64,000 nt of DNA. It comes from Rhizodiscina lignyota (taxonomy: Eukaryota > Ascomycota > Dothideomycetes > Aulographales > Rhizodiscinaceae). The position numbers and the translations under genes are program-made. The notes beneath the pieces were generated by a model. The model did no database searches and was not told where the DNA came from. It was given only the letters and a program-made list of their open reading frames with translations. Positions 1-11,227 of this stretch are shown one piece after another. Where the stretch lies: positions 203,831 to 267,830 of the forward strand of contig ML978142.1 in assembly GCA_010015805.1 (NCBI GenBank), read 5' to 3'. The first letter of the stretch is position 1, and each line of letters begins with the position of its first letter.

Positions 1-1452
1 ACGCGCACATGGTCTGTTCGACTTTTGCGAGCAGTGCAGTGGTATCTACACACGATGGCGTAACCACTGCGACTATGCCGTTCCGTGTTATCGTGGCATG
101 GACGGATTTGACGCCGAACGAAGCTCCCGCAGCATAGAGGCTCTCCTCAACGTCTCGATCGAGATTCACCGAGAACCCTCTGTTCTTGACCATGCGGTCT
201 TTGCGGCCGCGAAATTCCAACACTCGGTCGTCTGCTGGTCCTCGTACCCATCTGGCATAATCTCCGGTCTTGTAGACGCGGAGGCCATTCCAAGAAACAA
301 AGCTGTTGTTTGTCCTCGCGTCGTCTTTGTAGTACCCTCGAGCGACGCCATCGCCTGCAACAACCATCTCTCCGTCAATTCCGTCCCCATCGACTTCAGT
401 AGAGTCGCCATGAAGAAGGTAGATTGGGCTCTGCTCCATGAATCCGCCGATCAAGAAGGGATTGATTTTCCCGGTGTCCGGGCTCCGTTGCACGTTGTGT
501 ATCGAGCCCATCGACGTTGTTTCAGAAGTCCCGTATGCCGAAAGTACCTGCACTCCGGCATCCACCCACGATTCAAGAAGGTCTGCGGTTGGAGTCTCAC
601 CACCGAGGACGATGGTGCGCATATTGGAGCATATGCTGTCATCAGAGGTAGGCGCTGGTAAGTTACTCAACAGAGAAGGAGTCATCGCCATGAGAGTGCA
701 TGTGGGGCCCTTTTGATAGACGTCCTCTGGCTCAGCAGGAACTATTGTGCCGCAGTTGCCCAAGGTTGAAAATAGCATACAAGCGCAAGCTAGGTGGAGG
801 TGTCAGCCCAAACGCAAATCAAGCACTGATGCAACGTACCGTCAAACGCCACAGAAAGCATATGAAGTAGACGATCCCCAGGCCCAATGTTCAGATTCAA
901 CGGCCTCGTGTTCGCATACAGGCATAATGATTTGTGCGAGATCATTACACCCTTCGGTTTGCCTGTACTTCCACTAGTGAAGATGGTGCATGCGATATCT
1001 TCTGGTTCTATGCGACGAAATGTCAAAGTATTTCTTGCATCAACCGGGCTAGCGAGTGGAACCGTGGGGATATGTAAGACGCGGCAAAGTTCGTGAGGCG
1101 CTTCAAACAGATCCGCAGTGGTGTTGACAATCACAGAGCTGTGGATGGTATCGCAGACATATTTGATCGTCTCTAACGACCACGATCTTCGATCGACTGG
1201 TACGAAGCAAGACCCAGATTTGAGAATTGCGAGGACCGCGATGATGTTGAGGCTTCCATGTGCTGTCACAAGGAGAACAGGTGACGAATTGCCACATCCA
1301 TGCTTCGTCAACGCACTTGCCAAAGCCGTCGAAGACTCATCGAGCTCGCGGTACGTCAAGCAACCCTCCTCGTGATCGATGGCGAGATTGTTTGGATGCC
1401 GCTGGACAGCTTGAGCGAACAGCTCGCACAAGTTGATTGCCTTTGCTGTCAT
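1..1452 (-). CDS. gliP: NRPS, first adenylation domain (GliP/SirP-like), 3' end beyond window
   Basis: This is the 5' part of a nonribosomal peptide synthetase that would activate an amino acid and build the dioxopiperazine core. Exon 1 runs 1452 to 840, a 50-nt intron lies at 839-790, and exon 2 continues past position 1; the phase matches. The protein starts directly with an adenylation domain: the phosphate-binding core TIFTSGSTGKPKGVM is near residue 168, LSVAFDA follows near 200, then AYGTSET and GRKDRMVKNRGFSVNLDRDVE. The latter replaces the commoner KIRG..IELGEIE motif, as in some fungal NRPS-like enzymes. It is divergent with the P450 at 1777, sharing a 324-bp promoter that holds two regulator palindromes. 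Substrate specificity and the later domains cannot be judged. The call as the ETP synthetase rests on the A-domain plus the neighbouring genes; a stand-alone NRPS-like enzyme is the alternative. Confidence 0.85.
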
Positions 1453-1572
1453 CGTATCAAGTGGGTGAAAATGGCCATGCCAAAACCAAAATCAAGCAGC
1501 ACGGAGCCTGAAGGATCGCCGTTCCCATCTTATTCATCATTCCGGAAGGAGGTCTCTCGCCAACTCGTAGTA

Positions 1573-1606
1573 CCGGTTGCCGAGTATGAAATTCGCCGGT
1601 TTCCGA
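1573..1606. promoter_or_regulatory. Two GliZ-type palindromes in the divergent NRPS/P450 promoter
   Basis: CCGGTTGCCGA (1573-1583) and CCGGTTTCCGA (1596-1606) both fit CGGN3CCG and differ from the ETP regulator consensus TCGGN3CCGA at one outer base each. They start 23 bp apart, about two helical turns, and sit between the divergent starts at 1452 and 1777. This is a likely binding site pair for the Zn2Cys6 protein encoded at 12380. Confidence 0.6.
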
Positions 1607-1776
1607 AAGCTTCCAAGGACAATGTACGGCGGGCTAGGGCTGCATTGACGGAAGATATCGAGTACCGAGACGATGGAGGTAATCGGTTGTTTTCTGACCT
1701 CGTCCACGGCCCACAAGTGAGGCCATCGCCTGCTCGTCGACCAACGTTTCGCACATGCGCCGTGATCAAAGTCAGA

Positions 1777-3672
1777 ATGTTTCCAGACGTCCTACGAAGA
1801 ACATTGGAGCCTTCGACGGCTGCAGCTCTGCTGCTTTTGGCTGTGACGGTACTGTCCTGTGGCCTGGCATCGCAGACCTTCATTGCAGAAGCTCTTTTTG
1901 ACGTGAGAATAGCCGCTAAAATACACTATCTGGATACGACAGAGTCCAATTGCTGATTCGATCGAAGATTATATGTCAACTCTTAAAGCTGCCGGATTCA
2001 TTGCACAGCAAGAGAGGTCTGCCAGGCGCACCGTTCAAACTCCCGAACGGCCAAGGAAGCGAGAAGTTTTTCGGTGGTAGACATGCTGCACGGAGATGGC
2101 GAGGCCAGTACGGATCCATGTACAGCATCTGGTCAGGCTTCAAGCGCGAGATGTGAGTGGAAAGCAGCAAGATGGATAGGAGAAGAGAGCTTTCGGTGGC
2201 TGACGAGACGCGTGGAGTTGGCAGCGTGATGACTAAGCCAGATCAAGTGCGGGCATTCTACAAAGACTCTCACAAGCACATCAAGGCAGCGGACAACAAC
2301 GCAGGATGGCTGTTCGCTGAGCTGCTCGGATCTTGCGTCGGTGTAGTCAGCCAGAAACGATGGAGAAGGGTCAGGACTCATTTCGATGGCCATTTCACTC
2401 GCACTGCAGCCCTCGACAAGGTCAGATTGTTCACCTCCGACGCTCGAGAGTTTGTCCGTATTTTAAACGAGGGTGAAGAAGAACGCATCATCAACCCTAC
2501 GAACGATCTGAAGTACTGTCCATTTTTCATGGTCGCCGGTATCTTTTTCGGTGGCCTTACTGCTGGACAGCGGAAGAAGCTGTCTACACTCGGTCCTCAA
2601 AGGGAAGAACTCTTCAGAGAAACTTTCATGGGCGGCATCAATCGATTCGCTCTAACAAAATATCTTCCTGGCTCGGCGCTATCGCGTCTTCGCAGTTTCC
2701 AGCGAGACTGGGAAGCGTTTGTAAAGGGGGCATATGAGCAAGCCAGGAGCAATGGCAACGGTGCAATCGTGTCGTTGTGGGAGGCGATGGTTGACGATGG
2801 AATGTCCATGCAAGAAGCACGAAATGCCGAATCATGACCTCGAATTACAAGCTGACCACCGCTAGCTTCTACAAACGCTGGACGAATCACTGTTTGCCAA
2901 TCTCGATGTGACTGCGCACGCAGTATCATGGAATGTTCTCCGAATCGCTCAACACGCTGATGTTCAACAAAAAGTGCGATCAGAAATACAGCAACATACC
3001 AAGACTGCAACACCGGATGAATCGTACGAGGCCTATCTTCGCAGAGAAGACACGTTGTTGGCTGCGTGTATTCTTGAAGCGTCCCGACTTCATCCAGTTC
3101 TGCGTAAGAGTTCCAAACGCCATGACTCCGAGAAGGACGTCATTGCTGGTTAACACGAAGCCCAGCGTTTTCGAATCCTGAAGCTGCCGAAGAGGACAAG
3201 ATGGTCGACGGATACGTTATTCCTCGGAATGTGCTGCTTATCCCTTGCTGTAATGGTTGCGCCCGGTTGGCTGACGTGATCTCCAGACCGACGTGATCGT
3301 CGACTCTTATGCAATCAACGTCGATAATCCGTATTGGGAGAATGCCTCGGAGTTTGACCCGTTCAGGCACCTCGAACCAAAGGACCGGGCTATGAATGTC
3401 CGCATCAGTCCCTCTCGTTGACGAATGCCTACTCTGACATGTAACAGGCCCAAAGATACAACATGTGGCGATTTGGGTTCGGTCCCCGACAATGCTTGGG
3501 GAAGAACGTGGCAGATATCATTCTCAGAGTCATAGTCGCTGAGCTGATGAAACGTTATGAGTTGAGATTAATGCAAGAAGGAGGAGCAGCGGGTATCAAT
3601 CTTCAAGCCGACAGTTGGATTGGTCTACCAAATGGAAGAGTACAACTGATTCCGTATAATAACGCTCAGTAA
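1777..3672 (+). CDS. Cytochrome P450 (ETP cluster, GliF/GliC-type candidate)
   Basis: A membrane-anchored P450 monooxygenase of 516 aa in seven exons: 1777-1902, 1968-2152, 2225-2825, 2866-3103, 3166-3230, 3287-3397 and 3448-3672. All phases join. Exon 1 encodes an N-terminal anchor (STAAALLLLAVTVLSCGLA). The I-helix reads LFANLDVTAHAVSW, the K-helix ExxR is EASR, the PERF-like region is FDPFRHLEP, and the haem loop RFGFGPRQCLGKN carries the Cys ligand. By gliotoxin precedent it would hydroxylate a dioxopiperazine carbon or modify the ring, but which step is not visible. The intron at 2826-2865 is odd: only 40 nt and with a GC rather than GT donor, although its branch site (GCTGAC) and acceptor are good. 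If it is not spliced, the protein ends shortly after residue 300. Confidence 0.85.
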
Positions 3673-3767
3673 ACAATTGAAACGTGCGAACTGAGCAATA
3701 TACATCTCCACGCGTCAATGCGTAGGCAATTACAACGTCGGTGCTCGTATTTGAAACTGCCATGAGA

Positions 3768-5248
3768 TTACGTGGGTTTAAGGAATAACCCTCCGAAGCT
3801 CGGAAACTTCAACCATGACGACAACCCTGAATCCGACATTGTTGCTGACCCCAATCCAAACCTGGTCTTATAGCCCATGACTTCCTCGATGCGCCGTAAA
3901 CCCTTCAGGAAATCATGTCGAGGTATAGCGAACGTGAGGCGAAACCAGCCAGCGCGCAGTTCCGCATAATCTGCACCGCTGCCGACTAGTACACCTCGCT
4001 GGGCGCAGTCCCGAACAATTTGCTCTTCCTCGTCCCAGGTCTCACAGCCTTCAGATAATCGAACCCATATGTACAGGCCCGCAGCAGGTCTGTAATACGA
4101 CAAACCATGGGTTTCTGAGAACTGGATCGCAATACGGGCTGCGTCACACAGTCGTTGGGTGTTGAGAGCTACGAGTGTTGAGAGTTTCGGTATATCGCGG
4201 AGGACCGGCTCTACCATAACCGAAGCGACGTTGCAAATTTTGGCGTTGTTGAGAATGGCTTGCGACAGTCGAAGCTCGTTATTACCCTGTGTGACCAAAC
4301 AGCCCTGTTGTCCCATCTGTCAGCGAAACCCGATCGCGGTGAAGGGAAACATACAAGTCTCATCCCACTGCCCCCAAAGTCTTTGCTGATGCTGTAAATC
4401 AGATGGACCCTTGAGCTGTTTACACCAAGCTTCCTTAGGTCCCTGGATAGAACGGAAACAAAGTCGCTTGCGGGAGATTCGAACACTTCGCCGCATCCTG
4501 CATAGTCTTCTTTGATCGCGCCAAAAGTGGATAGAGCGTAGATCTCATCCGACACGAAATGAAGATCCTCTTGCTCGCAATATTGAAGCAAAGCATCGAT
4601 GACTTGGACGGTGGAGATGTGCCCGTGTGGATTGTCAGGATTGCAAAAAAGGATGCCACGGACATTACATGTGGCCTCGTTTGCAACTGTCCGGTAGGCT
4701 TCAACGACTGCTTGGGGAGAGCCAGACTCGTGAGGAGGAACATGGACTGGGAGTATACGCACCCCGTTTCGTAATACCGCCGATATCTCGAAACTGCCTA
4801 CACGAACATGTCAGCGTCCGAGGCATCATCTCAGAAGCGGAGGAGCAGTAGCATACGTACCCCACATTGGAGCAGTCACTAACAGTCCATCCCCCTCGTC
4901 ACATATATCGTTGATCAACGTGTCGAGTACGGCGCTGCATCCTGGCCCAACTACGATGTGCTCTGGCCTCACTGGAATCTCGGGTGTGAAGAAGTGGTTG
5001 AAAAACTTTGCAAGGCCGCCGAGTAGCTCTGGAGTTCCTCCCAACCCACCGCTGTATGACAAATGCTTCAATTTCAATCCTGCATTGCCATTCCTTCTAA
5101 AAAGTGACAGAATCTCGGAACGAATAAGCCAGTTCTCTGCGGTGGCGAGATCTATGCTCGAAGGGGTTTTCGATTTTTGTCGGCTGAGCGGCCGCTTGAA
5201 TTGCTCCAAGAACCAGGCGTTGTTCTCTCTGGCACGCCGCGAAAGCAT
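3768..5248 (-). CDS. gliI: PLP-dependent C-S lyase / ACC-synthase-like aminotransferase (GliI-like)
   Basis: A fold-type I PLP enzyme of the class I/II aminotransferase family. In gliotoxin biosynthesis the homologue GliI cleaves the C-S bonds of the bis-cysteinyl adduct to release the dithiol. Three exons: 5248-4861, 4797-4355, and one starting at 4304 (or 4316) to 3768, giving 455 (or 459) aa. Visible family motifs are DLATAENWL near the N-terminus, CNPDNPHG, SDEIYA, and the Schiff-base lysine in YSISKDFGGSGMRL; the conserved GCLVTQ and RAGWFRLTF follow. Two acceptor AGs 12 nt apart before GCLVTQ are both in frame; the downstream one gives the usual GMRL-GCLVTQ join. It is divergent from the methyltransferase at 5730, and the gap contains two regulator palindromes. 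Confidence 0.88.
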
Positions 5249-5449
5249 CGTGAACTTGCAGATTTGTCTGGATGGGAATGACGATCAGACGTTCATCCCT
5301 CCTTGTCAATCGATTCGTGACGGAGCATCGCTCTGCAGGCAGCATCGATTCCCAACAGCAATGCCTAGTATCTCGGGAGAGTAGTTGCGTTTCACTCTTC
5401 GTGTGACGATCATCTGCGTATTGACTTGTTCGCTCACCGTCGCATGATA

Positions 5450-5507
5450 TCGGCGGCCGATGTTGTCGGTGTTTTGAGACCTTGTTCGTGTTCTGTTCGG
5501 TGACCGG
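5450..5507. promoter_or_regulatory. Two GliZ-type palindromes in the divergent lyase/methyltransferase promoter
   Basis: TCGGCGGCCGA at 5450-5460 is an exact TCGGN3CCGA. TCGGTGACCGG at 5497-5507 differs at the last base only. Both lie in the 481-bp gap between divergent starts at 5248 and 5730, so one site pair could control both genes. Confidence 0.65.
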
Positions 5508-5729
5508 GTTGGGCCAATCAGACGGTCGTTGTGAGACATGGAACACTCTCAGTAATCGGAGTCCTCGCGGGCTGTCATCAAGGAACTCTGCTGCTTGAAT
5601 CTCTTTTCCATTAGACGGCGCATTCCAGTTCTAAGGAACATTGACCTTGAGATTCGGGTCTTCTTTGGTAGAATTTCCACAAACGAATCAGCCGCACGTC
5701 GCTCACGCATCCTCGCCTTGGTTTCAACG

Positions 5730-6750
5730 ATGGCGGTAGACTCTGTCAGTAACGGTAACAGCAATGACTTTGGAGAGGCGAGAAAAGGATATATGCTACC
5801 ACATAACCGCAAGGAAATTGATCGTATGAAAAACCAGCACGAGTGGATAAAATGCTCTTTCGGTGGCTTGATCAAAGCTCCGATTGACTACGAGAAGAAG
5901 AAACAAAAGATACTAGACTCTGCAGCGGCTGATGGTAGCCTTGTCTCCCTCGTTGGAAGTTCCGCGCTGACATGTTGGAGGCACCTGGCTCTCCGATGCG
6001 TGTACGCTGTTCCCGGCGGAGACGGAGTTGGTTGGATTTGATATTGCGTGAGTAGCAAGTGTCGGTATAGAAGAGAGCTAAAAGTCTGATTGAATATGGC
6101 ACAGGCCTGAATTGTTTCTTCCATCCGAATTGCTCCCTCCGAACATTGCACTGGTACCCGGTGATGTGTTGAAAGAGCTTCCGGACGAATGGAAGGCAAA
6201 CTTCGATCTTGTGCATCAACGGTTCGTCTGCCCAGGCTTCTCAGAACTACAAATCCGGGAATGCCTGGGCAGGTTGATGGAATGTGTGAGGCCTGGCGGG
6301 TGGATCCAGTTGGTCGAGCCAGCGGCGAACGAGAACGTGTCTGGTCCAGACCCAACGGCTTTCATGGTCCTGCATCGGTTCGCGGACAAATGCATGCAAT
6401 CCCCGAATCCGAGAGACCTGATATTGTCGATACTGAAAGAGGGTGGGTTTATCAATGTGAACGTAGAAGGCCTGGATCTCGTGGTCGGGAAGTTCCAAGG
6501 TAATAGAGAGTTGGATGTGCGAGGGCGCAAGAGCATGCGAGCGGCAGTAGAAAACATGACGGCGATTGCCAGGTAAGTAAAGGCCATCGAGGAAGTCATT
6601 ACGGCGGCTGATTTACCATTGCACAGTGCTAGGCAACTGGAGGGGCCCATGGCAGATTGGGATGATTTACTCGATCGGTTCGAAGCGGACATGGCGAAGT
6701 ATCGGACTGCAATACGGCACAACATAATTTGGGCTCAGAGGCCGGAGTGA
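5730..6750 (+). CDS. gliN: SAM-dependent methyltransferase (GliN-like)
   Basis: A 287-aa class I methyltransferase in four exons: 5730-5934, 5981-6047, 6105-6572 and 6627-6750, with phases that all match. The start at 5730 precedes a LPHNRKEIDRMKNQHEWIK segment typical of the fungal GliN/LaeA-like group. The SAM-binding region is spread over the first splice: KKQKILDSAAADG joins TWLSDACTLFP. An FDLVHQRFV segment and RPGGWIQLVEP (post-I and motif III region) follow. GliN N-methylates the amide in gliotoxin, so amide N-methylation is the best guess; O-methylation cannot be excluded. The motif DSAAADG is weaker than the classical DxGxGxG but is seen in this subgroup. Confidence 0.8.
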
Positions 6751-7319
6751 GGAACAGGACATTTCTGAAACTGCTTTGCATGCGTTGAAAAAGGAGGTAT
6801 GGAAGCTATTATGCTGTGCACTGAGAGAGTGAGAGGACATCCAAAGGCATCTGATGGGAGGTAAAAGGTTTTCGTATCTTTCACAATGAAACTTGCAAAG
6901 GCTAAATTGAGGGTGTGGCGTATGCTAGTCCTAGAACAGTTAGATCACAAATTAGCGTAAGAGACACCCGGGAGCCGCAACACCAGAAGCAGGTCGTTTC
7001 GAAAGACCACGCTTCATGCTCCCTGATGAGGAGGCGTATCACCTTCATTGCATCTATGTCTGTCAACAGTTCGGCCGTCCAAGAGAATGTTCAGATGTCA
7101 TGTTGAGATTGAGAATGTGGAAGTGCCCTCCAAAAGATCCCGCTCGACCCGGCTTTCACAGCGGCGCATCAACACACATATCAAGAGAAGTGAATTAGGT
7201 TCGCCATTGCCTCTCAGCAACCTGACTCGCGACATGACTCTCCCCAAGAATCTGTGCAATGTCGGGGACCGAACGCGAAATCTTTATATGGCACGACGGT
7301 CACCTCGGTGCAATTCAAC
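6751..7319. promoter_or_regulatory. Intergenic region with an exact GliZ-type palindrome at 7262-7272
   Basis: The 569-bp gap between the methyltransferase stop and the cyclotransferase start holds no gene I can support. TCGGGGACCGA at 7262-7272 is an exact TCGGN3CCGA and lies 48 bp upstream of the ATG at 7320. A TTTATA element is at about 7281. Confidence 0.6.
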
Positions 7320-8197
7320 ATGGCTACTGAGAAGAAGATACCAGAATGGAAACTCCAGGCTTTGGCCGACAAGCCACTGTGGTACCTTGGATATGGCTCA
7401 AACATGAAGGCAAGCTCTATGAGCGACCGCAAGATTACGCCACTCGCTACCAAAGTTGTCAATGTCCCAACACACCATGTCACGTTTGACATCTTTGGCA
7501 TTCCGTATTCGGAACCGTGCTATGCCAGCATTGAAGAGTTCCCGGATGGAGGAAACGCGAAACTTCACCTTGTGCACGGCAAAGATCGATTCGAGGTTCC
7601 TTCGTTATGCGGTGTTGCGCATCTCTTGTCTCCCGCTGACTTTCGCCGCCTCCTCATCACGGAAGGTAGTGGTGTTGTGTACGATATCATCCAAGTGGTG
7701 GCATATGAGCTGAACGAGAGAAGGCGAATCACAGAGCGAATGCTCACGGCATACACCTTGAAAGCAAAATGGCCGCAAACCCCCAGTGGCACTCCCAGCG
7801 CTCGATATGTTGTACGTTGACGCTAGATTGGAGTCTCCGCCTGATACGGAGTAGCAGAAGGCTGATGACGGAGTAGAATCTATTCCTCGAAGGCGCGAGA
7901 GACAACAATTTCCCTGCCGAATACATAGAATACTTGGAGCAATTTCCCCGATACCACAAACTGGAAGGTCTGCAGAAGACGTACGGCCAGCTCATATTTG
8001 ACCGAGGCTGGAGACCCTTTTTGAAAAGGCTTGTACGACTCACGACATGGAACGTTGACGCGGACGGGAATTGTCCAATTTTCGTTGCTGTCGTCATCGT
8101 CTGGTTGTACCAATTGATGTGGTCATACCATGATTGCTTCCATCGGCACATATTTGGGGAAGGCGATGGAGGAAAATTATATTGGACGCGGGTCTAA
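7320..8197 (+). CDS. gliK: Gamma-glutamyl cyclotransferase-like protein (GliK-like)
   Basis: In the gliotoxin pathway GliK removes the gamma-glutamyl groups from the bis-glutathionyl intermediate. Two exons, 7320-7811 and 7877-8197, give 270 aa; the GTACGT donor and TAG acceptor join in phase 0. The signature WYLGYGSNMKASSM near residue 23 is the substrate/loop motif of the cyclotransferase fold, and ITEGSGVVYDIIQVVAYEL contains the region with the expected acidic catalytic residue. The C-terminus has one hydrophobic segment (FVAVVIVWLYQLMW), so membrane attachment is possible. It converges on the dipeptidase at 8263 with only 65 bp between stops. The ATG at 7320 is chosen because it starts the conserved part and lies just after the promoter palindrome. 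Confidence 0.85.
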
Positions 8198-8262
8198 GGG
8201 TCACTATACACACTGTCCACTCAATGGGTAGATCGTGTCACTACTGACCGTAGCTGCCTGCC

Positions 8263-9658
8263 TCATTCAAAAACACCTCTTACCCGCCGGACCTCGTTCT
8301 TGAGTTCCTCGTCCCATATTGGCTCGAAATCGTCGTGCAACATTGGTTCTTTACTTTTCGTCATCTTCGCCGATATTTCTCCCACTGTGTCCAAGACGCG
8401 CAGCACGTTGAGACCAAGCATTCGTCGAATTGATTCTTCGGGAACCCCTCTTTTGAGAAGCTCCGCAACGAGAAGAGGAAATTTCGAGACATCGTCAAGG
8501 CCCGACGCCGTTTGCATTGTGCCATCAAAATCTGATCCGATCCCGACATGTTCATAGCCAATCCTCTCTGCGACATGCTGGACATGGTCTGCCACCTTCC
8601 CGAGAGTCGGTTCCGCGTCGTCGGTCAGTTTGCGCAGGAATGTGATCATGAATACGCCGTCATTGGTTTTCAGCATGTCAAGAACGTCATCAGGGCTGTT
8701 ACGGGGATGCTCCGTCAACGCTGAGCTTTCGCAATATTTAGCATTTGAAAAATGATTATCCGGTGCGTATCACATACCATGAAGAGTGCGAGAAGATGAC
8801 CGGGGCTTTGGAAATGGCCAGGACGGCTTTCTGCGTCGCAACACTTGTATGCGAGAGATCCACAATCCTCCCAAAGTCAGTTCATGCTAAAGCTACCCGC
8901 AAGCGGATCTTACATTCCGATACGGTTCATTTCTTGTATCATTTTGACACCTTCATTTGACAGCCCGCCGTGAGCTGGCTCATGGGAATTCTGTGATCAA
9001 GTCAGCCGACATTTGGACTCTTGCCAGCTTTGGGCCTCACGGTCGAGTCAGCATAGAGGTTGTTCCTATCGTGTGTCAAGGTGACGTATCGGACCCCTAA
9101 GCGATAGAAGCACCTCAGAGCGCTGGTGCTATTCGCAATCTGGTGTAAGCCCTCTATTCCGATCAAGCTCGCCACTCGACCAGAGTTGAAGACGTCCCAA
9201 ACTTCCTTGGATGTTCGAGCCAGGCCGAAATCATGAGGATACCTTTCGACGAGCGTGTAGATGATGTCGATTTGCTGCAGGGTGGCGCGCAAGGCTTCGT
9301 AGTGGACGCCAACGGAGAAGTCGTTTTTCTGATTTGCATCTGGGCTATGTTACCGAATGTCGTCAGCCAGAGCGACGGAAACAAAGGTCCATGTTCCGCA
9401 CCAAGGCACGTATGCGCTCCAGAAAACTCCACCGACACAACCCTTCCGCAGTCGCTTTATGTCAGTATGGGCGACGGGCATGTCATTCACGTCTACCTTC
9501 GAATCGCCAGCTCTTCCCAGATGCCAACCGCGGATCATGAATGGGAAGTCATTGTGTCCATCTCTCTCCCAGTCAACAGTCTTCAGTCGAGAGGAGTATT
9601 CGAGTACATACCTATCAACGGCACCTCGCCCAATAGCGCTCTGGCTTTGATGAGACAA
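8263..9658 (-). CDS. gliJ: Membrane-dipeptidase-family (M19) metallopeptidase (GliJ-like)
   Basis: A zinc dipeptidase of 406 aa; in gliotoxin biosynthesis GliJ cuts glycine from the glutathione-derived Cys-Gly arms. Five exons: 9658-9402, 9344-9011, 8990-8914, 8867-8778 and 8725-8263, all phase-consistent. The metal-binding DGHNDFP motif is near residue 35; IEGLHQI with the bridging Glu, [18 protein letters not shown] and IFSHSS follow in the family order, then GIGSDFDG near the C-terminal half. No signal peptide is visible, unlike animal membrane dipeptidases. Its promoter (9659-9917) has no exact regulator palindrome; the nearest is TCGGCCATCGA at 9749-9759, one inner base off. Confidence 0.88.
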
Positions 9659-9917
9659 TTGTCGAGGGATGCCATTATGCCTTTCCCAATCGCTGAAAGT
9701 GTGTAAAGTCCCTCAAGTGGAGTCTCTGGCTCAGTAAATTGCGGACTCTCGGCCATCGACGCATGAAATGGTCGGCTTTCGGGAAGTTGGGGTTATGCAA
9801 GATGGCCAGACGAGTTATCAGATGGAGCATGAGAATGCGAATTTGAGCGCGGACATGTCTGGATTCGAAACTCATTTCACGCGCTATTTACAAATGGCCG
9901 AGACACAAATTCGACTT

Positions 9918-10737
9918 TTACTCTCCAATGTCATCTTCTTGACGAGAATCCAACTCGGCATAGGCTTTTGCGACGCCATGAATCTTTGAGAATCTATCGG
10001 TCCACGCCTTCAGCGACGGATAATCGTTCTTGTCCAAACCCATGCGCTCCATCGTTGGGTCGTCAGAGAACGGATAGATTGCGATGTCTGCAATGGTTGG
10101 CCGGTCTTTGAGACCGATCCACTGCTGACCAGGCTTAGAGAGGTGCCTCTCCAGGATCCCGTATTGAACCTTCAGGTCGTTCAGCATCCTGCAAGATTAT
10201 CAGTGCTCCGCGTTCATGTCCCTCGGTGCCGAGCCTCACTTTTCCTGCGCTTTGGGATTTTGATCTTCCGGCTTGCGTATTGCATACCACACCCAGTATT
10301 TCGCGGTTGGCCTACAGCAGTCAGCTTTGGATGGGATACCGCGGTACAGCCATGATGTACCCAAGAGAAGCAGTCTCAAACGTAAGCCAATTGCCTATTT
10401 CTAACTGCTCCGCGGCGTTCCAGCCATTCCAAAGCAACCCCTTGTCGTACTTATTCGCCAAGTACACCAGGATTTGAGAGCTGTCCCATGAAATGACTCT
10501 CTGGCCCTGTTCTGCATCGATTATGGCGGGGACGTATCTTTGCGGGTGGATCGCCGTATACCAATCCGTCCTGGTGGCTGGCCCATCTAAGCACGCGTAG
10601 TCGTAGTCAACTCCGAGGCACTCAAGCAATATAACGGGCTTAATCCAGTTTTGATAGCGGCCTGTGACAACAAAGACGAAGGGCTTGTCTGGAACATCTC
10701 TGTCGAGAGACTGGGCAGAGAATTTGTTGATGGGCAT
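9918..10737 (-). CDS. gliG: Glutathione S-transferase (GliG-like)
   Basis: A 239-aa GST that by precedent (GliG) installs the sulfur atoms by adding two glutathiones to the activated dioxopiperazine. Exons are 10737-10361, 10311-10240 and 10188-9918, all in phase. The N-terminal thioredoxin-like domain has YQNWIKPVILLECLGVDYDY and the cis-Pro region RYVPAIID, followed by WDSSQILVYLANKYD; the C-terminal helical domain has RPTIADIAIYPF, the conserved N-capping box region. The ATG at 10737 fits family length; an in-frame start at 10791 would add 18 aa. An exact regulator palindrome lies 115 bp upstream. Confidence 0.87.
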
Positions 10738-11227
10738 TGTCGCGGATGCCTTTGCAATGCACGACTGTGGGCCGGACTGGATATAGAACACGCTCTCAAA
10801 ACCATCTTCTCGGTGTATTCGCGGATTTCAAACGAAGTTGCGCCCATTTCGTCGGCTGCCGAAGCCTCACCAAGGCCCCAAGACGCTACAACATTGAAAG
10901 TTTTCGCCGAAGTCGGAAGTCATGCCAAGGGCCGTCACCACTCAGTCATTGTGCGAGCTGATATGTTCCAGTGGATCATCGTTTTTGTGCGACTATTTTT
11001 GGTTGAACGGCGTTGAAATCGCCGAGTCGGGAGCGTCCCAATAGACGGATGGATTTCGTGCTACCTGAGAGTTGAAGCGCTCTACATTTACGGACGAAGG
11101 ATTGTAAGCAGCTATCGAGATGCTCGTAAGATACATTACATCATCACTCTATTAGTGCCAGGGTTTGTTGTCGTACCTAAAAGTGCGATAGCGTTTGTTC
11201 GTATCCCTTGCTTGCTTACACCAAACT
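10738..11227. promoter_or_regulatory. GST promoter with exact GliZ-type palindrome at 10852-10862
   Basis: TCGGCTGCCGA at 10852-10862 matches TCGGN3CCGA exactly. The rest of the 490-bp gap between the GST start and the stop of the next gene on the same strand holds no supported gene. Confidence 0.6.

Noticed and set aside
1300-1956. 218-codon plus-strand frame
   Set aside because: It overlaps the NRPS start in antisense; only its last part coincides with the real first exon of the P450 at 1777.
9749-9759. Palindrome in the dipeptidase promoter
   Set aside because: TCGGCCATCGA misses an inner base of the CGGN3CCG core, so it is not counted as a site.
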